Source: Alcanivorax sp. UBA4485
GTDB taxonomy: Bacteria > Pseudomonadota > Gammaproteobacteria > Pseudomonadales > Alcanivoracaceae
DNA: 8,753 nt
Reading direction: 5' to 3'
Assembly: GCA_002389055.1 (NCBI GenBank)
Contig: DGNT01000189.1
Span: 1-8,753, forward strand
Shown here: one piece after another, positions 1-5,289 of the stretch
Layout: each line of letters starts with the position of its first letter
Position numbering within the stretch: position 1 is the stretch's first letter
Program-made: the position numbers and the translations under genes
The notes under the pieces: generated by a model
The model's database searches: none
Told to the model about the DNA's origin: nothing
The model's input: only the letters and a program-made list of their open reading frames with translations

Positions 1-800
1 CCGGAACCGTTATCACCGATCAACGGCTTGGGCATGAAGGTGGCGGTTTTGCCGTAGGCGTGGGCCACGTTGTGCACGCAGTACTTGAGAATCTGCACTT
101 CGTCGGCTTTCTTGGTGAGGGTGTTGGCGCCCACACCGATCTCGCACTGGCCGGCGGTGCCCACTTCGTGGTGATGCACTTCAATTTCCAGGCCCATCTG
201 CTCCATGGCGGAACACATGGCGCCACGCAGGTCGTGCAGGCTGTCCACCGGGGGCACCGGGAAGTAGCCGCCTTTGACGCCGGGGCGGTGACCGATATTG
301 TTCTTTTCGAACTCATCGGCGGACACCCAAGCCGCTTCTTCGGAGTAGATGCTGTACATGGCGCCGGACATGTCGGACTTCCACTGTACGGAATCGAACA
401 CGAAGAATTCCGGCTCCGGACCGAACAGCGCGGAATCCGCGATGCCGGTGGCCTTCAGGTATTCCTCGGCGCGCAGCGCCACGGAGCGCGGATCACGCTC
501 GTAACCCTGCATGGTGGTCGGCTCAACGATGTTGCAACGCAGGTTCAGCGTGGCCACGTCGGTGAACGGATCGAGAACGGCGGTTTCGTCCTCGGGCAGC
601 AGAATCATGTCGGATTCGTTGATGCCCTTCCAGCCGGCGATGGAGGAACCATCGAACATCTTGCCGTCCTGGAAGAAGTCGTCGTCGATTTCGCCGACGG
701 GAAGGGTCACGTGCTGCTCTTTACCATGGCTGTCGGTAAAACGCAGATCCACCCACTTCACGTCGTTATCTTTAATCAGTTTCAGCGTCTTTTCAGACAT
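1..800 (-). CDS. glnA: Glutamine synthetase type I (GlnA), N-terminal 266 codons, cut by left edge
   Basis: Makes glutamine from glutamate, ammonia and ATP in the cytoplasm; the main ammonia-assimilating enzyme. The translation begins MSEKTLKLIKDNDVKWVDLR. It shows the beta-grasp N-terminal domain with FDGSSIAGW (residues 49-57), then the start of the catalytic domain with GPEPEFF (127-133), whose glutamates are metal and substrate ligands, and the metal-binding stretch around HHHEVGTAGQCEIG (209-222). The frame is open to the left edge; GSI enzymes are about 470 residues, so roughly 200 residues lie outside, including the adenylylation tyrosine. The ATG at 800-798 is preceded by AGGAGG (816-811), ten bases away. 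Transcription is probably nitrogen-controlled from the sigma-54 promoter upstream. Identity is very secure. Confidence 0.98.
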   Translation of the reverse strand, partial: MSEKTLKLIKDNDVKWVDLRFTDSHGKEQHVTLPVGEIDDDFFQDGKMFDGSSIAGWKGINESDMILLPEDETAVLDPFTDVATLNLRCNIVEPTTMQGYERDPRSVALRAEEYLKATGIADSALFGPEPEFFVFDSVQWKSDMSGAMYSIYSEEAAWVSADEFEKNNIGHRPGVKGGYFPVPPVDSLHDLRGAMCSAMEQMGLEIEVHHHEVGTAGQCEIGVGANTLTKKADEVQILKYCVHNVAHAYGKTATFMPKPLIGDNGS

Positions 801-908
801 TGTTGAACGTCCTCCTGGAACGGGTATGTGTCTGGCTACTCGCCTGCGCCGGAGCTACCAGCGAAGAGCCGCTATTCTCGGCCACCGGGGCCTGCATGCC
901 AATAGGTC

Positions 909-924
909 AGCAAATACTGTGCCA
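909..924 (-). promoter_or_regulatory. Sigma-54 (RpoN) -24/-12 promoter of glnA
   Basis: The minus strand reads TGGCAC-AGTAT-TTGCT, matching the sigma-54 consensus TGGCAC-N5-TTGCW at every defined position. Placing GG at -25/-24 (923-922) and GC at -13/-12 (911-910) puts the start of transcription near 897-898, giving a leader of about 97 bases. This is the expected promoter type for nitrogen-regulated glnA. No equally convincing sigma-70 promoter was found in the gap. Confidence 0.93.
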
Positions 925-986
925 GCCCTTTTTTGGCGCAGTAGCGTGTACTGAGCCCGCTTAGCGCACTGAGAAGCGGCTGAAAC

Positions 987-1001
987 GCACCAACTTGGGG
1001 C
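987..1001 (-). promoter_or_regulatory. NtrC-type binding site, promoter-proximal
   Basis: The minus strand reads GCCCCAAGTTGGTGC. The NtrC consensus is GCAC-N5-TGGTGC, so there is one mismatch in the left half and a perfect right half. Its centre lies about 96 bases upstream of the predicted start site, close to the well-known enhancer position in enterobacterial glnA. It pairs with a better site 30 bases further upstream. Confidence 0.72.
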
Positions 1002-1015
1002 CTGCATCGAATTTA

Positions 1016-1032
1016 TGCACCTTTACAGTGCA
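1016..1032 (-). promoter_or_regulatory. NtrC-type binding site, promoter-distal
   Basis: The minus strand reads TGCACTGTAAAGGTGCA, an inverted repeat TGCAC-N7-GTGCA that fits the NtrC dyad very well. Its centre is about 126 bases upstream of the predicted glnA start and 30 bases (about three helical turns) from the proximal site, which suits cooperative binding of NtrC hexamers. The site overlaps the stop codon (1025-1023) and last codons of the upstream TusA-like gene. Confidence 0.82.
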
Positions 1033-1274
1033 ACGGAGGGTGCCCCAACGCGCAGAGTGACCACCACTTCCAGATCACCTTCCTCGGTGGCCAGCACTTC
1101 ATGACCATTGATTCTGCACCAGGCGGGAATGTCGTTGAGGGCCCCCGGGTCCGTGCAGGTTACCCTCAGCACCTCCCCCTGCGCCAGTTCGGCGACCTTG
1201 TTCTGGGTCTTGATCACTGGAATGGGGCACAGCTGACGGCGCACATCCAGCTCATGAAGGGTTTCGTCGCTCAT
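1023..1274 (-). CDS. TusA-family sulfur-carrier protein
   Basis: A small cytoplasmic protein of 83 residues that probably carries a persulfide on Cys16 and passes it to a partner enzyme. The family signature CPxP is present as LCPIPVIKT (residues 15-23), followed by the typical fold pattern with a GEVLRVTCTDPGALNDIPAWC segment. Length is normal for TusA/SirA-like proteins. The start is uncertain: ATG at 1274 gives MSDETLHEL and has GGAA six bases upstream, while ATG at 1286 (MEPSMSDE...) has GGTGG nine bases upstream. The gene follows the PP-loop thiolase gene by 16 bases (or 4 from the alternative start), so it is surely co-transcribed and the likely sulfur donor to that enzyme. The identity of the sulfur acceptor is inference. 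It need not be orthologous to E. coli TusA. Confidence 0.88.
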   Translation of the reverse strand: MSDETLHELDVRRQLCPIPVIKTQNKVAELAQGEVLRVTCTDPGALNDIPAWCRINGHEVLATEEGDLEVVVTLRVGAPSVAL

Positions 1275-1290
1275 TGAGGGTTCCATGTGG

Positions 1291-2400
1291 CTAAGCCACC
1301 AACCAGTTCTTGGGGATATCATCGGGCCGCGCCGGCGCCACGCGCACCTCGCGGGCCACGCCGCCGGGGTCCTTCACTTCCACGGTGACACTTTCGTCGC
1401 CGCGGCCCTTGGAGTAGCGCGCCACGATGGCGGCGGCCTGCTCCAGCTCCGCTTCCGATTCGAAGCGCCCGTCCACCAGCGCCAGCGGGCCGGGACAACT
1501 GACCGTGGTGAGACTGGTGAACTGGTAGCGGTAGCCCTCCAGGAAGCGGTTCTCCCCTTCCTCGCGGCTGATGATCAGTTTCAGGTGCGGCTGCGGGCGG
1601 ATGTGGCGGCCCACTTTCAGCAGCATGATGTCGTCCAGCTCGTAGCGGCGCTCGTTGCGGGCCTGCCACAGATCGGCGAGCTTGCGGGAGTAGGATTCGT
1701 CGGTCAGGAAGCAGCAGCCGCCGGAGGGCTGGGCGTAGTCCTCCAGGCCGAAGCGCTTGGCCAGCTCGATCTGCGGCTTGCGGTTGCGGCCGGAGAAATC
1801 GTGCAGCTGGGAGCGGTCCACCCAGCCTTCGCGTTCGGGCAGGGTCTCGGGCAGGTTGCGCGCGCTGAGCGGGCGCAGCAGACGGTCGTCGGCGCCGGAC
1901 TCACTGCTGATGATGGGCATGGTTTCCTTGCGCTGGCTCTTGGGCCGCTGGCCCACCACCTCGCCGGTGATGATGAAGTCGAAGCCCTTCTCGCCGGCCA
2001 GCTCACGGGCCTTGTTCAGCATCAGCGTGGCCTGGTTGACCATGAAAATCTTGCAGTCCAGGCAGGGGTTCAGGTGGGCGCCGTAGCCGTGCTTGGGGTT
2101 GAGCACCACATCCTTGTACTCCTCGGAGATATCAATGATGTGCAGCTTGATGCCCAGCTCCTCGGCCACCCAGAGGGCGTTGTTGCGCTTGTTCTTGTCC
2201 TTGTCTTTCTTGCGGATCGCGTGGGTGTGGCCCTCCACGCAAAAGCCGGTGAAGAAGTTCACCCCCTCCACGTGGATGCCCTGCTCCTGCATCACTTTTA
2301 CCGCCAGCATGGAATCCAGCCCGCCGGACACCAGCGCGATGGCGCGGCGCTGAAGCGGGTCGGCGCTGGGCCGGGTGACGGGTGCGGCTGCCTCGGACAT
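1291..2400 (-). CDS. PP-loop RNA thiolase-like protein (MnmA/ThiI-type core plus probable NFACT-R-type domain)
   Basis: A 369-residue protein, probably an ATP-dependent sulfurtransferase acting on RNA. The PP-loop SGGLDS (25-30) binds and adenylates with ATP. NPCLDCK (111-117) resembles the NPxxxCN motif holding the first catalytic cysteine of MnmA, and PSGGCCF (225-231) resembles the MnmA segment with the second, so Cys116 and Cys229/230 are candidate catalytic residues. ITGEVVGQRPKSQ (144-156) occupies the position of MnmA ATGHYA. Residues 240-369, with KVGRHIRPQPHLKLIISREEG, resemble the NFACT-R (DUF814-type) domain, thought to contact RNA. There is no THUMP or rhodanese domain, so it is not canonical ThiI, although databases often label this family as a tRNA thiouridylase or methyltransferase. 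The sulfur probably comes from the adjacent TusA-like protein. ATG at 2400 has a weak ribosome site (GCGAG). The RNA target is unknown. Confidence 0.85.
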   Translation of the reverse strand: MSEAAAPVTRPSADPLQRRAIALVSGGLDSMLAVKVMQEQGIHVEGVNFFTGFCVEGHTHAIRKKDKDKNKRNNALWVAEELGIKLHIIDISEEYKDVVLNPKHGYGAHLNPCLDCKIFMVNQATLMLNKARELAGEKGFDFIITGEVVGQRPKSQRKETMPIISSESGADDRLLRPLSARNLPETLPEREGWVDRSQLHDFSGRNRKPQIELAKRFGLEDYAQPSGGCCFLTDESYSRKLADLWQARNERRYELDDIMLLKVGRHIRPQPHLKLIISREEGENRFLEGYRYQFTSLTTVSCPGPLALVDGRFESEAELEQAAAIVARYSKGRGDESVTVEVKDPGGVAREVRVAPARPDDIPKNWLVA

Positions 2401-2448
2401 AACAATACTCGCCCTGTTTTAAAGGAGATGGTCGGAAACGGGCGGCAG

Positions 2449-2457
2449 AGTATAGCA
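2449..2457 (-). promoter_or_regulatory. Extended -10 promoter for the thiolase/TusA-like operon
   Basis: The minus strand reads TGC-TATACT, an extended -10 element (TGnTATAAT with one mismatch). The -35 region is poor, with only TTCGTC about 17 bases upstream, which extended -10 promoters tolerate. Initiation would fall near 2442, about 42 bases before the ATG at 2400. It suggests the thiolation pair has its own promoter, separate from the ATP-grasp gene upstream. Confidence 0.55.
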
Positions 2458-2473
2458 AATCACGCGTTGTTGA

Positions 2474-2499
2474 CGAAGCGCCGGGGTCACGGCGCTTCG
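2474..2499 (-). repeat. Perfect 10-bp inverted repeat around the ATP-grasp stop codon
   Basis: CGAAGCGCCG (2474-2483) and CGGCGCTTCG (2490-2499) form a perfect stem with a six-base loop that contains the TGA stop codon of the ATP-grasp gene (2489-2487). No run of T follows on the minus strand, so it is not a textbook Rho-independent terminator. It may instead stabilise the 3' end of the mRNA or pause polymerase ahead of the thiolase promoter. Confidence 0.55.
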
Positions 2500-3476
2500 G
2501 GGGTTTCCGGCAGCCGCGCCACGGCGAATTCACGTTTGGAGAGCATCAGACGGCGGGCCACCGGCTCCAGGTTCCAGTCCAGGCCGTCCAGATGGTCCTC
2601 GACGATGCGGCAGCGGCGCAACAGGCCGTCGTCGTTGGCGATCTGAATGTTCAGCCCGGGGCGGGCGTTGAGCTCCAGCATCAACGGGCCCTTGTGCTTG
2701 TCCATCACCAGGTCCACGCCCAGATAGCCCAGGCCGGTGAGCTCGTAGCAGCGGGCCGCCAGCTCCAGGCAGGCTTCCCAGTCGGGAATCTGCACGCCGG
2801 CCACCGGGTGGGCGGTGTCCGGGTGACGGTCGATCTTCAGGTTGTGCCAGGTGCCGCTCAGGGTGACGCCGGTGGCGATGTCCACGCCCACGCCGATGGC
2901 GCCCTGGTGCAGGTTGGCCTTGCCGTCGGACTGGCGGGTGGGCAGGCGCAGCATGGCCGCCACCGGGTAGCCCTTGAGCACGATGATGCGCACGTCCGGC
3001 ACGCCGCCGATGCTGATGCGGTCGAACAGGTCGGTGGAGCGCACCCGGTATTCGATCAGGGCGCGGTCGCGGTGGCCGCCCAGGGAATAGATGCCGGAAA
3101 TGATCCCGGAGATATGAAACTCCAGCTCCTCGGGGCTGATCATGCGGCCGGAGGCGCCCCGGTAATAGCCCTCGAAGCGGTCCGAGATCACCATGATGCC
3201 GTCGCCGCCGGCGCCCTGGGCCGGCTTGATCACGAAGTCACCGTGGGTTTCGACAATGTGCTGGAGTTTGCTGATGCCCTGCTCGGTATCAATGATGCCG
3301 TACATATCCGGCACCTGGATGCCGGCGTCCAGGGCCAGCTTCTTGGTGCGGATCTTGTCGTCCACCAGCGGGTACAGGCGGCGGTCGTTGTAGGCGAGGA
3401 TGTAATCGCCGTTGCGCTGGTTGATGCCCAGCACGCCACGGCGGCGCAGGGCCCTCCAGGTGCGAATCCCGAACAT
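2487..3476 (-). CDS. RimK-related ATP-grasp amidoligase (alpha-L-glutamate ligase-like)
   Basis: A 329-residue cytoplasmic ATP-grasp enzyme predicted to join an amino acid, perhaps glutamate, to a carboxylate on a peptide or protein. The nucleotide-binding loop is FVIKPAQGAGGDGIMV (81-96), with conserved PDVRIIVLKG (160-169) and HQGAIGVGVD (190-199). The magnesium site is ELNARPGLNIQIAN (268-281) with Asp255 upstream. The whole domain looks intact and active. It starts at ATG 3476, overlapping the TGA of the preceding gene by one base, and its ribosome site AAGGTGG lies inside that gene, so translation is coupled. Known context: Iyer, Aravind and colleagues predicted that this ligase family works with an inactive-transglutaminase/7TM protein. 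Substrate and product are not known. It is not RimK itself, which modifies ribosomal protein S6. Confidence 0.9.
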   Translation of the reverse strand: MFGIRTWRALRRRGVLGINQRNGDYILAYNDRRLYPLVDDKIRTKKLALDAGIQVPDMYGIIDTEQGISKLQHIVETHGDFVIKPAQGAGGDGIMVISDRFEGYYRGASGRMISPEELEFHISGIISGIYSLGGHRDRALIEYRVRSTDLFDRISIGGVPDVRIIVLKGYPVAAMLRLPTRQSDGKANLHQGAIGVGVDIATGVTLSGTWHNLKIDRHPDTAHPVAGVQIPDWEACLELAARCYELTGLGYLGVDLVMDKHKGPLMLELNARPGLNIQIANDDGLLRRCRIVEDHLDGLDWNLEPVARRLMLSKREFAVARLPETPEAP

Positions 3477-5014
3477 CAGCGGCCACCTTCATCGGTCATC
3501 GCCCGGAAGCGCATCAGTTCCGCCACGCGGTAGCCCCGGTAGTGGCCCATGATCACCATCACCGCCGCCAGCACCAGCAACACGCCGGGGAAGGTGAATA
3601 CGAAGTACACCAGCGGCTGCCAGACCATCAGCAGGTGGCACAGCACCGCCGCGATCAGGGTGCCGATGGCCACTTTCAGCGACTGGCCGCCGCCACGCTC
3701 CTCCCAGACGATCGAGATGCGCTCGATCACCATGGTCAGAATCACCATCGGGAACAGCGCCACCGACAGGCCGGTGGACAAGCCCAGCTTGTAGCCCACC
3801 AGGCTGATCAGCGCCATCAGGATCACCACGAAGGTGAGCACGATCGACAGTCGGGCCAGTAGCTGAAGCTTCAAATGTTCCAGGTAGCCACGCACCGACA
3901 GACCGATGGCGGTGATAAAGGTGAACAGCAGCACGCCCCAGATCACCTCGGTTTCGCGGAACGCCAGGGCGATCAGCACCGGCGTGAAGGTGCCCAGGGT
4001 CTCCATGCCGACCAGGGAGCGGATCAGCAGCACCAGCAGCACCCCCACCGGAATCATCATCAGGATGCGGAAAAGCTGCTGGGACGGCACCGGCAGTTCG
4101 TAGAGGGAATAGTCGATAAAGCTGCTCTGGTCCTGGAACCGCAGCGATTGGGCCAGCTGCAGCGCGCTCATTTCATTGCGGTGGACGCCGAAATCGACAT
4201 CCGCGTTGCGGGCGCCCTCCAGGGCCAGCAGCGGTTTGTTGCCGCTCCACCACACCAGGCGGTCTTCGGGCAGACCCTGACGGCCGTCCAAGGGATTGAA
4301 GTACAACCAGTTTTTGCCGTTATAGGTACGCAGCCACAGCTCCGGCTGCTGGTCGCGGCTTTCGTTGAGTTGCAGGGTATGCACCGGCTCGGCGGGAATG
4401 TGCGCCACCGCCAGCAGCAGATCGACCACCCGGGCACGGTTCTCCGGGCTGCGGTCGCCGCCGAGCAACAGGCGCACGTTGTCGCTTTCCATGTTGTTGA
4501 CGCGCTTGATGGTCTCGCTGACGAAGGTCTCCACGTCCGCGGAGTGCTGGCGAATGGGCGCCAGCAGGGCGTCGGCGGCCAGCCGCTCCGGGCCTTCCAG
4601 CGGCGGCGCGGCGCGGAATTGCGGGCCATCCTCCGGGGCCGTGGCCGGCTCGGCGAAGCGCGATGTGAGCATCAGCCGGTAATACAGGTTCTGCCGCCCG
4701 TCGGCACGGCGCGCCGACCAGGTGACCACCCGGTTGCCGTTTTCCCGGTTGACGTTGACCCCGTAGTTATTGGAGATAAAGCTCTCGTTCAGGGCGGTGA
4801 AGCCGCTTTCCAGCGGTGGCACGTACATACGCGCCTTGATCGGCGTATTGTCCCGCGCCTGGAAGCTGACCTGGGCGTCCACCACCCATACCGGGTCACT
4901 CTCGCTCTCGGTGAGCGGCACTTTCTGCACCAATATCTGGTAGGCAATACTGCCAATCCCCAGCACCAACAAAAAAGCGGCGAGCAGCCGGGCGTGCAAT
5001 TTCACAGAACGCAT
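3476..5014 (-). CDS. Inactive transglutaminase-like domain fused to seven membrane helices
   Basis: A 512-residue inner-membrane protein. Residues 9-29 form an N-terminal signal anchor, and residues 30-315 a predicted periplasmic part containing a transglutaminase-like fold. Seven or so hydrophobic helices run from about 316 to 488, ending in a short basic tail (HYRGYRVAELMRFR). The fold is recognisable at RVVDLLLAVAHIPAEPVHTLQL (195-216) and WLRTYNGKNWLYFNPLDG (227-244). The catalytic cysteine position is not cysteine: the only Cys in the protein is 459, within a membrane helix. The catalytic histidine also seems missing, so the domain probably binds peptides rather than cutting or cross-linking them. 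Translation is coupled to the ATP-grasp ligase gene by a TGATG overlap. ATG at 5014 has AAGG seven bases upstream. Family recognition is good; function is unproven. Confidence 0.9.
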   Translation of the reverse strand: MRSVKLHARLLAAFLLVLGIGSIAYQILVQKVPLTESESDPVWVVDAQVSFQARDNTPIKARMYVPPLESGFTALNESFISNNYGVNVNRENGNRVVTWSARRADGRQNLYYRLMLTSRFAEPATAPEDGPQFRAAPPLEGPERLAADALLAPIRQHSADVETFVSETIKRVNNMESDNVRLLLGGDRSPENRARVVDLLLAVAHIPAEPVHTLQLNESRDQQPELWLRTYNGKNWLYFNPLDGRQGLPEDRLVWWSGNKPLLALEGARNADVDFGVHRNEMSALQLAQSLRFQDQSSFIDYSLYELPVPSQQLFRILMMIPVGVLLVLLIRSLVGMETLGTFTPVLIALAFRETEVIWGVLLFTFITAIGLSVRGYLEHLKLQLLARLSIVLTFVVILMALISLVGYKLGLSTGLSVALFPMVILTMVIERISIVWEERGGGQSLKVAIGTLIAAVLCHLLMVWQPLVYFVFTFPGVLLVLAAVMVIMGHYRGYRVAELMRFRAMTDEGGR

Positions 5015-5057
5015 TTTTCAGCCTTATTCCAATACTGTGGTCACGGACGGTCGCGAC

Positions 5058-5063
5058 ATTCTA
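5058..5063 (-). promoter_or_regulatory. Possible -10 element for the transglutaminase/ATP-grasp operon
   Basis: The minus strand has TAGAAT, one mismatch from TATAAT, 44 bases upstream of the ATG at 5014. No good -35 hexamer lies 16-18 bases further upstream, so an activator or weak basal expression is possible. It is the best candidate on this strand of the divergent gap. Confidence 0.35.
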
Positions 5064-5152
5064 GGGCACTCAGAGGCCGACAGGCGCAACAAAAGTAAAA
5101 CTTTGCCTCGGGTCACATTATGCCATGGGACACCTTCGTGTGGCTTCGATGG

Positions 5153-5169
5153 GTACAAGGGCTGTACAA
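5153..5169 (+). repeat. GTACAA direct repeat, 11-base period, over the candidate typA -10
   Basis: GTACAA occurs at 5153-5158 and again at 5164-5169, one helical turn apart. The same bases also form an inverted repeat, GTACA-AGGGC-TGTAC (5153-5167). The second copy lies inside the candidate -10 of typA, so a bound protein would block polymerase. An operator role is inference. Confidence 0.35.
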
Positions 5170-5170
5170 T
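5165..5170 (+). promoter_or_regulatory. Candidate -10 element of typA
   Basis: TACAAT on the plus strand differs from TATAAT at one position. The -35 region is weak, with nothing close to TTGACA between 5140 and 5148. Transcription would start near 5177, giving a leader of about 110 bases before the GTG start of typA. Confidence 0.4.
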
Positions 5171-5221
5171 GCGCCGCCTAATCCGCCTCCCACTCCGTTT
5201 CACGGGCCCTTCCGGCCGGTC

Positions 5222-5270
5222 GCGGACGCATTTTCACGCTGGTCCGCCAACGGACGGAGAGCGACTTTTT
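5222..5270 (+). promoter_or_regulatory. typA leader with alternative hairpins and a T tract
   Basis: GCGGAC (5222-5227) can pair with GTCCGC (5242-5247). Alternatively GTCCG (5242-5246) can pair with CGGAC (5251-5255) across a CCAA loop. The second hairpin can extend with CGCT (5237-5240) pairing AGCG (5260-5263) and is followed by five T (5266-5270). The two folds exclude each other, as in attenuators. The ribosome site ACGGAG (5276-5281) is also complementary to CTCCGT at 5193-5198. Regulation is inferred from these pairings only; the stems are short. Confidence 0.35.
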
Positions 5271-5289
5271 CCCTTACGGAGCCATTTCT

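Noticed and set aside
60..806. A 248-codon plus-strand open frame opposite glnA
   Set aside because: Shadow of the conserved glutamine synthetase reading frame, which runs uninterrupted on the minus strand.
850..880. Short hairpin (AGCG/CGCT) in the glnA leader
   Set aside because: Only four pairs, with no T tract or conserved partner; not enough to call a regulatory element.
1275..1322. N-terminal extension of the TusA-like protein to 1322
   Set aside because: The first 12 added residues lie inside the end of the thiolase gene and do not resemble the family; starts at 1274 or 1286 fit better.
1285..2646. A 453-codon plus-strand open frame opposite the PP-loop thiolase
   Set aside because: Shadow of the conserved minus-strand gene; low-complexity Ala/Val/Gln/His composition and no recognisable motif. 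An AAAGGAG at 2421-2427 abuts an ATG without spacing and is coincidental.
2592..3533. A 313-codon plus-strand open frame opposite the ATP-grasp ligase
   Set aside because: Antisense shadow rich in Val, His and Ala; the minus strand encodes an intact ATP-grasp enzyme.
3875..5098. A 407-codon plus-strand open frame opposite the transglutaminase/7TM gene
   Set aside because: Gln/His-rich antisense shadow of a membrane protein gene with clear family features on the other strand.
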